64,000 nucleotides of DNA from Phycisphaeraceae bacterium (GTDB taxonomy: Bacteria; Planctomycetota; Phycisphaerae; Phycisphaerales; UBA1924): contig JAHBXF010000001.1 in the NCBI GenBank assembly GCA_019636615.1, forward strand, positions 868,001 through 932,000, read 5' to 3'. The notes beneath the pieces were generated by a model. That model did not search any database and had not been told where the DNA came from. It saw only the letters and a list, made by a program, of their open reading frames with translations. The translations under genes were made by a program, and so were the position numbers. Shown piece by piece: positions 26,530 to 34,831 of the stretch. Position 1 is the first letter of the stretch. The number at the start of each line of letters is the position of its first letter.

Positions 26530-27210
26530 ATGCAGACCGTTCGTATCGCCGTCCTTTCCGTCATCGCCGCCGCCGCCACCGCCAACGCGGGCATGATCAA
26601 CGCCACCCTCAACAGCATTTCGCCCAGCACCAATATTCGTTATAGCCTCTCGGGCTCGGACTACACCGGCACCACCGCCGGCGTCTTCAACTGGACGCGC
26701 AACAGCGGCGACATCCCCAACCCCGCGGGCCCCACCTTCTCGGCCTTCTGCATCGAACTCACGCAGAACGTCTCGGTGAACAGCAGTTACAACTACAACG
26801 ACACCCCCCTGGCCGGCGCGCCGCTGCCCGGCGGCCCCTACTCCCCCATGGGCGCCGCCCTGGCCGCGCAGATCGCCCGCATCCTCACCGTGTGGGCCAA
26901 CGACGTGACCGGCTCGGCCAACCTGCGGGCCGCCGCCGCGCAGGCCGCCATCTGGGAGACGATCTTCGACACCGACAACAGCCTCACCGACGACGCGGGC
27001 AACTTCTTCCTCGACACCAACCACACCGCGAGCAACAACGTGGCCATCAAGGCCAACGCCTACCTCGTGGCGCAGGCGAGCGCGGCCCCGCGCACCGGCC
27101 TCTTCGCCCTCACCAGCCTCACCCAGCAGGACATGGTCGTCCCTGCCCCCGGCGCGCTCGCGCTGCTGGGCATGGGCGGCCTCGTCGCGGCCCGCCGCCG
27201 GCGCGCCTGA
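26530..27210 (+). CDS. Secreted PEP-CTERM-like protein 3 with possible Cys-Gln thioester
   Basis: A 226-residue protein with signal peptide to residue ~20 (TANA). FSAFCIELTQNV places a single cysteine at Cys74, and AAAAQAAIWETIFD places a glutamine at Gln138. The FC(I/V)E and QxAIW pair is the signature of domains that form an internal Cys-Gln thioester, as in the TED domains of Gram-positive surface proteins. Many PEP-CTERM proteins share the same two segments. The C-terminus is VPAPGALALLGMGGLVAARR plus RRA. Start ATG 26530 with GGAG upstream. Confidence 0.78.
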   Translation: MQTVRIAVLSVIAAAATANAGMINATLNSISPSTNIRYSLSGSDYTGTTAGVFNWTRNSGDIPNPAGPTFSAFCIELTQNVSVNSSYNYNDTPLAGAPLPGGPYSPMGAALAAQIARILTVWANDVTGSANLRAAAAQAAIWETIFDTDNSLTDDAGNFFLDTNHTASNNVAIKANAYLVAQASAAPRTGLFALTSLTQQDMVVPAPGALALLGMGGLVAARRRRA

Positions 27211-27516
27211 GTCAGCCGCGATCGACCCATCCGGGCTTCGCGCGGCCGCCGCGCAACGCCCGTTCATCCCCACGCTCCTCTCCGCTCGGTGCAAGGCGCG
27301 GCGAACGAAAGTCGCCCCGCCCTCTGCCGCAGAGCACCTCCCTCGCTGACACGGCCGACGAGCGAGAGGAGCCCCCCGCCGGTGTGAAAACGCCGGCGCG
27401 GGGTTTCACAGGTTTCTGCGTGATTGTCCGCCTCGGCGAGCGATCACAGCGACGCGTCAGGCCTGGCCAATCTCGGCGCGTCTCGTCCTCTTCGCACGGC
27501 TCATCGGAGTTTCACC
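27211..27516. other. Intergenic region carrying partial element D
   Basis: No gene is supported. It holds copy D at 27357-27406; the remainder is the leader of the next exoprotein gene, without a clear promoter. Confidence 0.5.
27357..27406 (+). repeat. Structured intergenic element, copy D (5' half only)
   Basis: It has the same GACGAGCGAGAGGAGCC start and a perfect eight-pair hairpin GCCGGTGT-GAAA-ACGCCGGC at 27378-27397. After GGGGTTT the similarity stops and the 58-base core is absent. Confidence 0.75.
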
Positions 27517-28164
27517 ATGTCTTCCCGCTCGCTCCTCGTTGTCCTCGCCGGTTCACTCATCGCCGCCTCTGCCGCGCACGCCGACACCATCAACATCGCC
27601 GGCAACCCGATCGGCTCGCCCAACTTCCCCAACGGCCAGGGCAACTACACCGGCACGCTGACCTTCACCGCGCTGAGCGTCAGCACCGGCACGCTCGCCG
27701 TGAGCCTCACCAACACCTCGCCCGGCGGCGACGGCTTCCTCACCGGCTTCGTCATGCTCAACAACGACGACTGGTCGCACGTCAGCGTCTCGCTCGCCGG
27801 CTCGCCCCAGATCAGCAACACGAACTTCCAGAACACGGGCGTCGAAGGCGCCGGGTCATTCGGCGACTTCCGCGGCGGCGCGGCCCTCTCAGGCAACTTC
27901 CTGGGCAACGGCAACCCCGGCAACGGCGTCGCCGTCGGCGGCACCATCACCGCCACCTTCAACATCTCCGGCACGGGCGTCGGCTCGATGTCCGCCTCTG
28001 ACTTCGTGACCCCGATCAACGGCAACGCCCAGTTCGTCGTTCGCTTCCGCGGCTTTGCCGACGGCGGCTCCGACCAGGTGCCCGGCGTCCCCACGCCCGG
28101 CACGGCCATGCTCGCGGGCCTTGGCGCACTGGTCGCCACGCAGCGCCGGCGCGCTCAGCGCTGA
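27517..28164 (+). CDS. Secreted PEP-CTERM-like protein 4
   Basis: A 215-residue protein with signal peptide MSSRSLLVVLAGSLIAASAA. The mature region is beta-rich and low in charge (TLTFTALSVSTGTLAVSLTN, FLTGFVMLNNDDW), as in immunoglobulin-like or jellyroll exoprotein domains that appear in PEP-CTERM proteins with a FxLGTGxxN-type core; no catalytic motif is visible. The C-terminus VPTPGTAMLAGLGALVATQR plus RRAQR is the sorting signal, with Gln breaking the arginine run. Partial element D lies 110 bases upstream. Confidence 0.78.
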   Translation: MSSRSLLVVLAGSLIAASAAHADTINIAGNPIGSPNFPNGQGNYTGTLTFTALSVSTGTLAVSLTNTSPGGDGFLTGFVMLNNDDWSHVSVSLAGSPQISNTNFQNTGVEGAGSFGDFRGGAALSGNFLGNGNPGNGVAVGGTITATFNISGTGVGSMSASDFVTPINGNAQFVVRFRGFADGGSDQVPGVPTPGTAMLAGLGALVATQRRRAQR

Positions 28165-28299
28165 ACGGTCACTTCTCAAAGCCACGTTCGGCCAGCAGCC
28201 GAGAGGCGCTCGCCGAGCATTTCGGGTGATCTCACCGTTCACCGTCACGCACGACAACCGGTCCGCCGCGCGGGCGGCATTCATGAAGGGACGCTTTGT

Positions 28300-28989
28300 A
28301 TGTTGAACACGACTTCGCTGAAACTCTCTCTTGGCTTGTGTCTCGCACTCACGCCCGGCGCGCTCGCCGGGTGGACTTCCGCGACGTTCGCGGGTGGAGA
28401 CGCGGGGTTCAACACGCTCACGAACAACGGCTCGCTGGAACGCAGCGTGGCCGAAGGCCGCATCGGCAACGGCGCCACCTCGGGCACGTGGGAGCGCGCC
28501 CTCTGGCAGCAGGGCGGCGTGGGCATGCCGCAGGCGCAGGGCCAGTTCACGTTCGCCTCGGCCGCTTCGTACGACTGGTCTGTCTCGTGGGACGGCATCG
28601 ACACCGTCACGTTCGTCGTCGATGGCCAGTCTCTCTCGTGGGGCGGTGTGCAGGGCGCGTTCACCGATATCTTCATCCGCACCCGCTCGGGAGCCGACTC
28701 AACCATCCTGCTCTCGGGCATGCAACTCAATGCCCAGCCCATCGCGCCCGCCTCGCTGTTTTCGAGCGGCAACGGCGATGTTGATTACATCCGACTCTCG
28801 CACACCGGCGGCCCGGCCCCCGCGTTCACGCTCAGCGGCAGCGTGGCCATGACCTACGACGCCCTCACCCGCCCGAACAACAGCGCGCTGGCCTGGCAGG
28901 TGAAACTCACCAACGTCATCCCCGCGCCCGGCGCGCTCGCCGTCATGAGCGTCGGCCTCGTGGCCGCGGCCCGCCGCCGCCGCGCCTGA
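28300..28989 (+). CDS. Secreted PEP-CTERM-like protein 5
   Basis: A 229-residue protein. Signal peptide MLNTTSLKLSLGLCLALTPG to ALAG. The beta-rich mature part includes YDWSVSWDGIDTVTFVVDGQ and VDYIRLSHTGG, reminiscent of a carbohydrate-binding-like sandwich, but no family is assigned. The C-terminus IPAPGALAVMSVGLVAAARR plus RRA is the sorting signal. No copy of the repeat element lies in the 135-base gap upstream. Confidence 0.75.
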   Translation: MLNTTSLKLSLGLCLALTPGALAGWTSATFAGGDAGFNTLTNNGSLERSVAEGRIGNGATSGTWERALWQQGGVGMPQAQGQFTFASAASYDWSVSWDGIDTVTFVVDGQSLSWGGVQGAFTDIFIRTRSGADSTILLSGMQLNAQPIAPASLFSSGNGDVDYIRLSHTGGPAPAFTLSGSVAMTYDALTRPNNSALAWQVKLTNVIPAPGALAVMSVGLVAAARRRRA

Positions 28990-29111
28990 CCCCACCAACG
29001 TCTCCCGATCCCCACTCGACACGTTCCACCCCCCCGCGTTCTTTCGAGGATGCCGCGTCGTCATCCTCTCGTTCGTTCGGTGTCAGCAGCACGATCCTCT
29101 CGGAGACAGAC

Positions 29112-29894
29112 ATGAAGAAGACACTCCTGCTTTCGGCCCTCGCGGGCATCACCACCTCCGCCCTCGGCGGCATCCTGTACAATACGCCCGGCGATGCGTA
29201 CAGCCAGAACTTTGACAGCCTGGCCAACACCGGCACCACCAACGCCTGGAGCAACAACAGCACCATCGCCGGCTGGCACCTCTTCCAGAAAGATGGCCTC
29301 GCCATCACGCAGTACGCAGCCAACAACGGCGCTTCCACGACGGGGAGTTTCTACAGTTACGGTTCCACCGACTCCACAGACCGCGCGCTGGGCGGCCTGG
29401 GTTCGGGCGGTGCGTACTTCGGCTCTCCTGCCGCCGGGGCTGTCGCGGGCTGGATCGCCATGAGCGTCGTCAACAACACCGGCGGCATGCTCACCGAGTT
29501 CACCATCTCCTTCAACGGTGAACAGTGGCGCAACGGCGGCAATACCACAGCTCAGCCCATGGTGCTCGAATACGGCTTCGGCGCAACATTCGGTGCCGTC
29601 GCCTCGTGGACCGCGCCGGGCGGCACCTTCAACTGGACCTCCCCCGTCGCCACGGCTACCGCCGCGGCCGTGAACGGCAACGCCGCGGGCCTGGTCTCCG
29701 GGCGCGGCGGCACCATCAGCGACCTTTCGTGGAACCATGGCGGCACGCTCTGGGTTCGCTGGGTTGAACTCAACGATGCGGGCAATGACCACGGCCTGGC
29801 CATCGACGATGTTTCCTTCTCGGCCATCCCCACGCCGGGCGCGATCGCCCTGCTGGGTATGGGCGGCCTGATGATCTCTCGCCGCCGCCGCTAA
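29112..29894 (+). CDS. Secreted PEP-CTERM-like protein 6
   Basis: A 260-residue protein with signal peptide MKKTLLLSALAGITTSALGG. The mature start YSQNFDSLANTGTTNAWSNN followed by GWHL is a recurrent opening of planctomycete and proteobacterial PEP-CTERM proteins. A later LAIDDVSFSAIP segment precedes the sorting signal IPTPGAIALLGMGGLMISRR plus RR. Probably one large beta sandwich of the concanavalin/jellyroll type. Ribosome-binding site GGAG. Last of the six genes; a strong terminator follows. Confidence 0.8.
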   Translation: MKKTLLLSALAGITTSALGGILYNTPGDAYSQNFDSLANTGTTNAWSNNSTIAGWHLFQKDGLAITQYAANNGASTTGSFYSYGSTDSTDRALGGLGSGGAYFGSPAAGAVAGWIAMSVVNNTGGMLTEFTISFNGEQWRNGGNTTAQPMVLEYGFGATFGAVASWTAPGGTFNWTSPVATATAAAVNGNAAGLVSGRGGTISDLSWNHGGTLWVRWVELNDAGNDHGLAIDDVSFSAIPTPGAIALLGMGGLMISRRRR

Positions 29895-30298
29895 ACGGCC
29901 GCGGAGCGACCATCCCGCGTTCTGATTTCAATCACCCCGCCCTCCACGGCGGGGTGTTTTCATTCCCCTCGGCGGCCGAACCAACCTATGCCTGTTTCTC
30001 TCTATGGAACACCCTCAGACCCGACCTCGCCCCTCGATGAACCGCCACCCACGCACAGAGGTCGTGAACCGCTCTCGCATCATGGTTATCGGGCTTCCTT
30101 TCTTGTACTCTGCGTCACCGTGGCGTTCAGGCCTGTTTCAATCACGCCTGTTGACGATGCTTCTGGCTGATGGCCGCATCCGGCCTGTCCTGAATCGGGT
30201 ATCTCTTTCTACCAGAACCCCCTATGGCACCCCAACACCTCTCGCCTTGACTCGCTGAGACATAGTCTCAACAATCTCGACCCCTATCTGGAGGACTC
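29895..30298. other. Intergenic region after the exoprotein cluster
   Basis: It contains the terminator at 29933-29960. The remaining 340 bases have lower GC and no supported gene. GGAG precedes the heme oxygenase ATG. Confidence 0.55.
29933..29960 (+). terminator. Rho-independent terminator closing the PEP-CTERM-like cluster
   Basis: CACCCCGCC at 29933-29941 pairs perfectly with GGCGGGGTG at 29948-29956, followed by TTTT. Confidence 0.9.
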
Positions 30299-30958
30299 AT
30301 GACCACGGCCCCATCTTCCGGCTCTTTGCCCGACCTTCTGCGCACCGCCACCGCGGACCTTCACACCCAGGCCGAGCGTCATCCGTTCCAGTCTTCACTG
30401 CTACAAGGCCGCCTGTCGCGCCACGCCTTCGGGGCCCAGATCACGCAGATGTGGTTGTTGCACCGGGGCTACGAGCCCATCCTCGCGGCGTGGCGGCAGA
30501 GCGATCCCGCGGCGGCGCGGCTGATCGCCGACCACCACTTCCGTCAACACCTCTACCACGCCGATGCCATCGCGCTGGGGGTAGACACGGCCGGGGCCCT
30601 GCCTGTGCCCTCGGTTCAGGTGTACCTGGCTGAACTGCGTGCCGCGGCGCTGAACCGGCCATGGTTCCTGGCGGGTGTTCTCTACGTGCTCGAAGGCTCA
30701 ACCAACGGGGCGAAGTTCATCGCCAAGGCGCTGGAAAAGGCGTATGGGCTCACACACTCGACGGGCCTGAGCGCCCAGGACCCCCACGGCGACCAGCAGC
30801 GCCCCCGGTGGTTGGCCTTCCGCGAGGCGCTGGCCGAGGCAGACCTCACCCAGGATCAGCGGTCGGATGTCCTGGCCGGGGCCAATGCCACGTTCAGCGT
30901 GGTCATTGACATGATGGACGAACTGGCCGAAGTGCTCGACCGGCGCGCGGCGGGTTGA
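30299..30958 (+). CDS. Heme oxygenase (biliverdin-producing type)
   Basis: A 219-residue, all-helical cytosolic protein. LRTATADLHTQAERHPF supplies the proximal histidine (His22). AGVLYVLEGSTNGAKFI matches the distal helix with its GSTxG bend over the heme. Length and order fit bacterial heme oxygenases, which cleave heme to biliverdin, CO and iron. Ribosome-binding site GGAGG before the ATG. No TonB receptor or heme transporter is nearby, so a role in iron recovery or signalling cannot be separated. A bacteriophytochrome partner is not present in the window. Confidence 0.82.
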   Translation: MTTAPSSGSLPDLLRTATADLHTQAERHPFQSSLLQGRLSRHAFGAQITQMWLLHRGYEPILAAWRQSDPAAARLIADHHFRQHLYHADAIALGVDTAGALPVPSVQVYLAELRAAALNRPWFLAGVLYVLEGSTNGAKFIAKALEKAYGLTHSTGLSAQDPHGDQQRPRWLAFREALAEADLTQDQRSDVLAGANATFSVVIDMMDELAEVLDRRAAG

Positions 30959-31010
30959 CCCCCACGCCCCCACCCCCACACCGCCCCCACCATCACCCCC
31001 ACCGCCCCGC
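30959..31010. repeat. C-rich imperfect repeat (G-quadruplex potential on minus strand)
   Basis: About seven runs of four or five C are separated by AC, ACG, ACACCG and ACCATCA. The complementary strand has closely spaced G-runs. It lies directly after the heme oxygenase stop and upstream of the DUF1844 gene. Confidence 0.7.
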
Positions 31011-31109
31011 CACCAGCGCCGAGATTCACGACGGCTTGCCGCGCGAAGGGATGCGCGGCGCTGCCTTGGCGACCGAGGCGGGATCGATGCTGCGCGGGTA
31101 CGGGTTCGA

Positions 31110-31139
31110 TTGGGGTGAGTGGGCGTGGCACGCTACAAT
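31110..31139 (+). promoter_or_regulatory. Candidate promoter of the DUF1844 gene
   Basis: TACAAT at 31134-31139 with TTGGGG at 31110-31115 (18-base spacer). It would give a ~54-base leader to the GTG at 31200. Confidence 0.4.
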
Positions 31140-31199
31140 GGCGAAAGCGGCTGGGCGCGGGCCATTTCCGGGCCGCCCGACAGCCGCGGGGAAGACCAC

Positions 31200-31676
31200 G
31201 TGTCCGACAGCGAACCCAAACTCATCATCGATACCGATTGGAAGAACCAGGCGCAGGCCGAGAAGGAAAAACTCGCCGCGGGCGCGGCCCCCAAGGGGGG
31301 CAAGGGCGCGGCCGGGCCGGGCGAGCAGCGCGAACTGGCCTTTGAAGACATCCTGAGCATGCTGGCGACACAGGCGATGTCGTACATGGGCTATCTGCCC
31401 GACCCTCAGACGGGCCAGGCGATCGTGTCGCTCGAGTACGCGAAGTTGTACATCGACATGATCGGTCTGCTCGAAACCAAGACCAAGGGCAACCTGACCG
31501 AGCAGGAGCAGGCCACGATGACCAAGATGCTGCCGCAACTGCGGATGGCGTTTGTGGAAACGTCCGAAGCGGTCGCCAAGGCCGTGCAGGAAGGGCGCAT
31601 CAAGCCCATGGGCGGCGCGCCGGGCGCCCCGGGATCGCCCTCAGGCGGCGCGGGGGGCGGGCTGGTCACCCCGTGA
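31200..31676 (+). CDS. DUF1844 family protein
   Basis: A 158-residue cytosolic protein starting with GTG. The family core is clear: LAFEDILSMLATQAMSYMG, then LPDPQTGQAIVSLEYAKLYI, and IGLLETKTKGNLTEQEQATM with LRMAFVE. DUF1844 is widespread in Planctomycetota, Acidobacteria and Deltaproteobacteria and has no established function. The ends are low-complexity: a Lys/Gly/Ala-rich N-terminal linker and a Gly/Pro tail. It lies 113 bases upstream of sdhC in the same direction, so shared transcription is possible. Confidence 0.85.
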   Translation: MSDSEPKLIIDTDWKNQAQAEKEKLAAGAAPKGGKGAAGPGEQRELAFEDILSMLATQAMSYMGYLPDPQTGQAIVSLEYAKLYIDMIGLLETKTKGNLTEQEQATMTKMLPQLRMAFVETSEAVAKAVQEGRIKPMGGAPGAPGSPSGGAGGGLVTP

Positions 31677-31789
31677 CACGAGGTGCCGCGACGCGGGCCG
31701 CGCGGCACAACCGTTCGATGGATCGCGCAGGCGTCGGGGGCGCAGAGGCGGCCCACAGGCCGCGGGGCAACGCGGAGACGGCACACCAC

Positions 31790-32653
31790 ATGAACCAAGA
31801 GCGAACGACCCAAGCACACCGGAGTTTCTTCGAGCGTCACCACTTTCTGCTCAGGCGTCTGCACTCGCTCTCGGGTGTGGTGCCAATCGGCCTGTTCATG
31901 ATCGTGCACCTGACGACGAACTCGTCGATCGTGTGGGGCGCGATCAACGCCGAGAAGGGCGCCAACGCCCTGGAGCGCACGGTGGCGACCTTCCAGAAGG
32001 AAGTCTACTTCATCCACTCGCTGCCCTTCCTGATCTTCACCGAGATCTTCGTGCTGTGGCTGCCCATCGCCTTCCACTCGCTGCTGGGGGTTTACTACGC
32101 CCGCACGGGGCGCTCGAACACCAGCCGCTACGCCTACCAGGACAACTGGCGCTACACCCTGCAGCGTGTGAGCGGGTACATCGGCCTGCTCTTCATCTTC
32201 TATCACGTCGCCACGCTGCGCTGGGGATGGACGTTCCTGGTGCCGGGGGGCACGCGCTGGGAATATTCCTACGCGGCCTCCACGCTCGCGGCCTCGCTGC
32301 GCGGCTCGATGAACGAGATGACCCTCGCCGGGTTCGCGGTGTCGCTCTTCTACTTCATCGGGGTCACGGCGCTGGTCTACCACTTCGCCAACGGGCTGTG
32401 GACGGCGGCGATCACCTGGGGCCTGACCGTCTCGGCCCGCGCCCAGAAGCGCTGGGGGTATGTGTGCGCCGGGCTGGGCCTTGGGCTCATGCTGATGGGC
32501 TGGTCGTCGGTGATCGGGTTCGCCGCGCTCTCGCCCGAGCAGGCGATGCGGGTTGAGAACAAGGTCATGCCGGTGGACATCCGCCTGAAACTGGAGCAGG
32601 AGGGCAAACTCAAATCGATGCCTGGCGAGGCACGTTCGGCGGGCGTCGAGTAA
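31790..32653 (+). CDS. sdhC: Succinate dehydrogenase cytochrome b subunit
   Basis: A 287-residue membrane protein with five hydrophobic helices, the single-polypeptide di-heme b558 type of B. subtilis rather than the SdhC/SdhD pair. Histidines fit the heme-ligand positions: RRLHSLSGVVPIGLFMIVHL, PIAFHSLLGVYY, FIFYHVATL and ALVYHFANGLW. It is longer than B. subtilis SdhC (~200), with an extended loop and a charged C-terminal tail. It anchors the SdhAB dimer and passes electrons to quinone. First gene of sdhCAB. ATG 31790 is chosen over an upstream start inside the DUF1844 tail. Confidence 0.9.
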   Translation: MNQERTTQAHRSFFERHHFLLRRLHSLSGVVPIGLFMIVHLTTNSSIVWGAINAEKGANALERTVATFQKEVYFIHSLPFLIFTEIFVLWLPIAFHSLLGVYYARTGRSNTSRYAYQDNWRYTLQRVSGYIGLLFIFYHVATLRWGWTFLVPGGTRWEYSYAASTLAASLRGSMNEMTLAGFAVSLFYFIGVTALVYHFANGLWTAAITWGLTVSARAQKRWGYVCAGLGLGLMLMGWSSVIGFAALSPEQAMRVENKVMPVDIRLKLEQEGKLKSMPGEARSAGVE

Positions 32654-32797
32654 GCCCCAGGCGGGGGCCCCCTGCGTATTTTCCGGGAAAGACCCCGGGC
32701 GTGAGGGACCATCCGCGGCGGGCAAGTGTTCGAATCAAGAGTGAACGAGAGCAGACACACCGCCCGCGTCAGCATCGGGCGAGACAAAGCACAAGCC

Positions 32798-34768
32798 ATG
32801 TCCAAGCATCGCGTTATCGTTGTTGGTGGAGGTCTGGCGGGTCTGGCCGCGTCGGTGCGGATCGCCGAGGCGGGCCTGCCGGTTGATCTCTTCTCCATGG
32901 TGCCGGTGAAGCGCAGCCACAGCGTGTGCGCCCAGGGCGGCATCAACGCGTGCAACGAGGTCTCGCGCCAGCAGGGGTACAGCGAGTACGAGCACTTCGA
33001 CGAAACGATCTACGGCGGCGACTTCCTGGCCGACCAGCACCCGGTGCTCGAGATGGCCAACTGGGCCCCGCGCATCATCGACCTGCTCGACCGCATGGGC
33101 GTGCCCTTCAACCGCACGAGCGAGGGGCAGCGCGACCTGCGGCTCTTCGGCGGCTCGCTCTTCAAGCGAACGCACTTCGCCGGCGCCACCACGGGGCAGC
33201 AACTGCTCTACGCGCTCGACGAGCAGACGCGCCGCTACGAGTCTGAGGGCAAGGTGACCAAGTACGAGTTCTGGGAGTTTCTGTGGCCCGTGCTGGCCGA
33301 CGACGGCCGGTGCGTGGGCATCGCGGCCCAGGACATGCGCACGATGCAGATCCGCACGTTCCGCGCCGACGCCGTGGTGATGGCCACCGGCGGGTGCGGG
33401 CTGGTTTTCGGCAAGAGCACCAACAGCGTGATCTGCACGGGCGCGGCGGCGGCCCGCTGCTATCGCGCGGGCGCGTGGTACGGCAACCCGGAGATGATCC
33501 AGGTGCACCCCACCGCCATCCCGGGGGCGGACAAACTGCGTCTGATGAGCGAATCGGCGCGCGGCGAGGGGGGGCGTGTGTGGGTGCCTCGCACCAAGGG
33601 CGACACGCGCGGGCCCGGCGCGATCCCCGACCCGGAGCGTTGGTACTTCCTCGAAGAGAAGTACCCGGCCTACGGCAACATTGTGCCGCGCGACATCGCG
33701 ACGCGCGAGATCTTCGACGTGTGCGTGAACATGGGGATGGGTGTGGACGGCAAGAACCAGGTGTATCTTGACCTGACGCACAAAGACCCCGACTACCTCA
33801 CGCGCAAACTCGGCGGCATCCTGGAGATCTACGAGAAGTTCGTGGGCGAAGACCCGCGCTTCACGCCGATGAAGATCTTCCCCGCTGTTCACTACAGCAT
33901 GGGCGGCCTGTGGACAACCTACACCGCGGGCAGTTACCAGCCCCAGCAGCCCCGCACCAAGCACAAGAGCGGCTCGCCCGCGCCCCTCGACGCGAAGGTG
34001 GGCCACGGCCTGCAACTGGGCGCGCCCAACAACTCCATGACCAACATCCCGGGCCTGTACGCGTTCGGCGAGGTGAACTTCGGCTATCACGGCGCCAACC
34101 GCCTGGGGGCCAATGCCCTGCTGTCGTGCATCTTTGACGGCCTCTTCTGCGGCGTTTCGGTGGTGAACTATGTGCAGCAGGAGGCCCCCTCCAAGGCCCC
34201 GGCCGCCGATCTTCCGCAGGGCGCGTACGACGCCGTGCTGCGTCAAGAGCAGGAAAAGATGAAGTCGCTGCTGGCCACGGCGGGCGGCGCGGGCGCGGCC
34301 GACCCGGCCACGAACCCCTACGCCATCGGCAAGGAACTGGGCGACGAGATGACCGCCGCGTGCACCGTGGTGCGCAGCGACCAACGGCTCGGGCAGTGCA
34401 TGGACAAACTGCGGGAACTGCGCGAGCGCTACTCGCGTGTCTGCCTGTCGGACAGCGCGGCGTGGACGAACCAGTCCTTCGGCTATGCCCGCGCGGTGGG
34501 CGACATGCTCGCCATCGCCGACGCCATCGCGCGCGGGGCCTCGCTGCGCAAAGAAAGCCGCGGCGCGCACTACCGCACCGACTTCCCCGAGCGCGACGAC
34601 GCCAACTTCATGAAGACCACGCTGGCCCGCCACAACGAGCAGACGGGCACCAGCAGCATCGAGTTTGTGCCCATCGACGCGTCGCTCATCCTGCCCACGG
34701 CGCGCACCTACGGCAAGACCGAGAGCAAACCAACCGCCGCGCCCCGCGAGACCGCCGCCGCGACATAA
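32798..34768 (+). CDS. sdhA: Succinate dehydrogenase flavoprotein subunit
   Basis: A 656-residue catalytic subunit oxidising succinate to fumarate. The FAD-binding Rossmann motif is VVGGGLAGLAASVRIAEAG (~9-26). His41 in RSHSVCAQGG is the expected covalent flavin attachment site. The substrate region is present (HPTAIPGADKLRLMSESARG), with FGEVNFGYHGANRLGANALL near the C-terminal FAD contact. It lies 144 bases after sdhC and 63 before sdhB, in one operon. Confidence 0.95.
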   Translation: MSKHRVIVVGGGLAGLAASVRIAEAGLPVDLFSMVPVKRSHSVCAQGGINACNEVSRQQGYSEYEHFDETIYGGDFLADQHPVLEMANWAPRIIDLLDRMGVPFNRTSEGQRDLRLFGGSLFKRTHFAGATTGQQLLYALDEQTRRYESEGKVTKYEFWEFLWPVLADDGRCVGIAAQDMRTMQIRTFRADAVVMATGGCGLVFGKSTNSVICTGAAAARCYRAGAWYGNPEMIQVHPTAIPGADKLRLMSESARGEGGRVWVPRTKGDTRGPGAIPDPERWYFLEEKYPAYGNIVPRDIATREIFDVCVNMGMGVDGKNQVYLDLTHKDPDYLTRKLGGILEIYEKFVGEDPRFTPMKIFPAVHYSMGGLWTTYTAGSYQPQQPRTKHKSGSPAPLDAKVGHGLQLGAPNNSMTNIPGLYAFGEVNFGYHGANRLGANALLSCIFDGLFCGVSVVNYVQQEAPSKAPAADLPQGAYDAVLRQEQEKMKSLLATAGGAGAADPATNPYAIGKELGDEMTAACTVVRSDQRLGQCMDKLRELRERYSRVCLSDSAAWTNQSFGYARAVGDMLAIADAIARGASLRKESRGAHYRTDFPERDDANFMKTTLARHNEQTGTSSIEFVPIDASLILPTARTYGKTESKPTAAPRETAAAT

Positions 34769-34831
34769 TCCGTCGTTGGAGCGCCCCTTCGGGTTTTCTT
34801 CCGCCCCGCCCACGCTGACATCCGCCACGCC

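Noticed and set aside
24330-27294. Long minus-strand ORFs across the PEP-CTERM-like cluster sharing the segment QRAEQEEKETSC or RRAVVTARRARGEGDVV
   Set aside because: They are antisense shadows of plus-strand genes plus the repeated intergenic element, which explains the shared peptides. They lack start signals and protein-like composition.
23953-27406. Integron-like array with attC sites between the exoprotein genes
   Set aside because: Same-oriented repeats between single genes suggest cassettes. However, the RYYYAAC/GTTRRRY ends of attC are missing, signal-peptide genes have their own ribosome-binding sites, no integrase is visible, and genes 5 and 6 lack the repeat.
29988-30258. Two overlapping short plus-strand ORFs before the heme oxygenase gene
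   Set aside because: They lack plausible ribosome-binding sites and coding bias. The region reads as terminator plus leader.
31095-31125. GGGTTCGATTGG, reminiscent of a tRNA T-loop
   Set aside because: No acceptor, D or anticodon stem can be drawn around it, and it precedes a promoter-like TACAAT.
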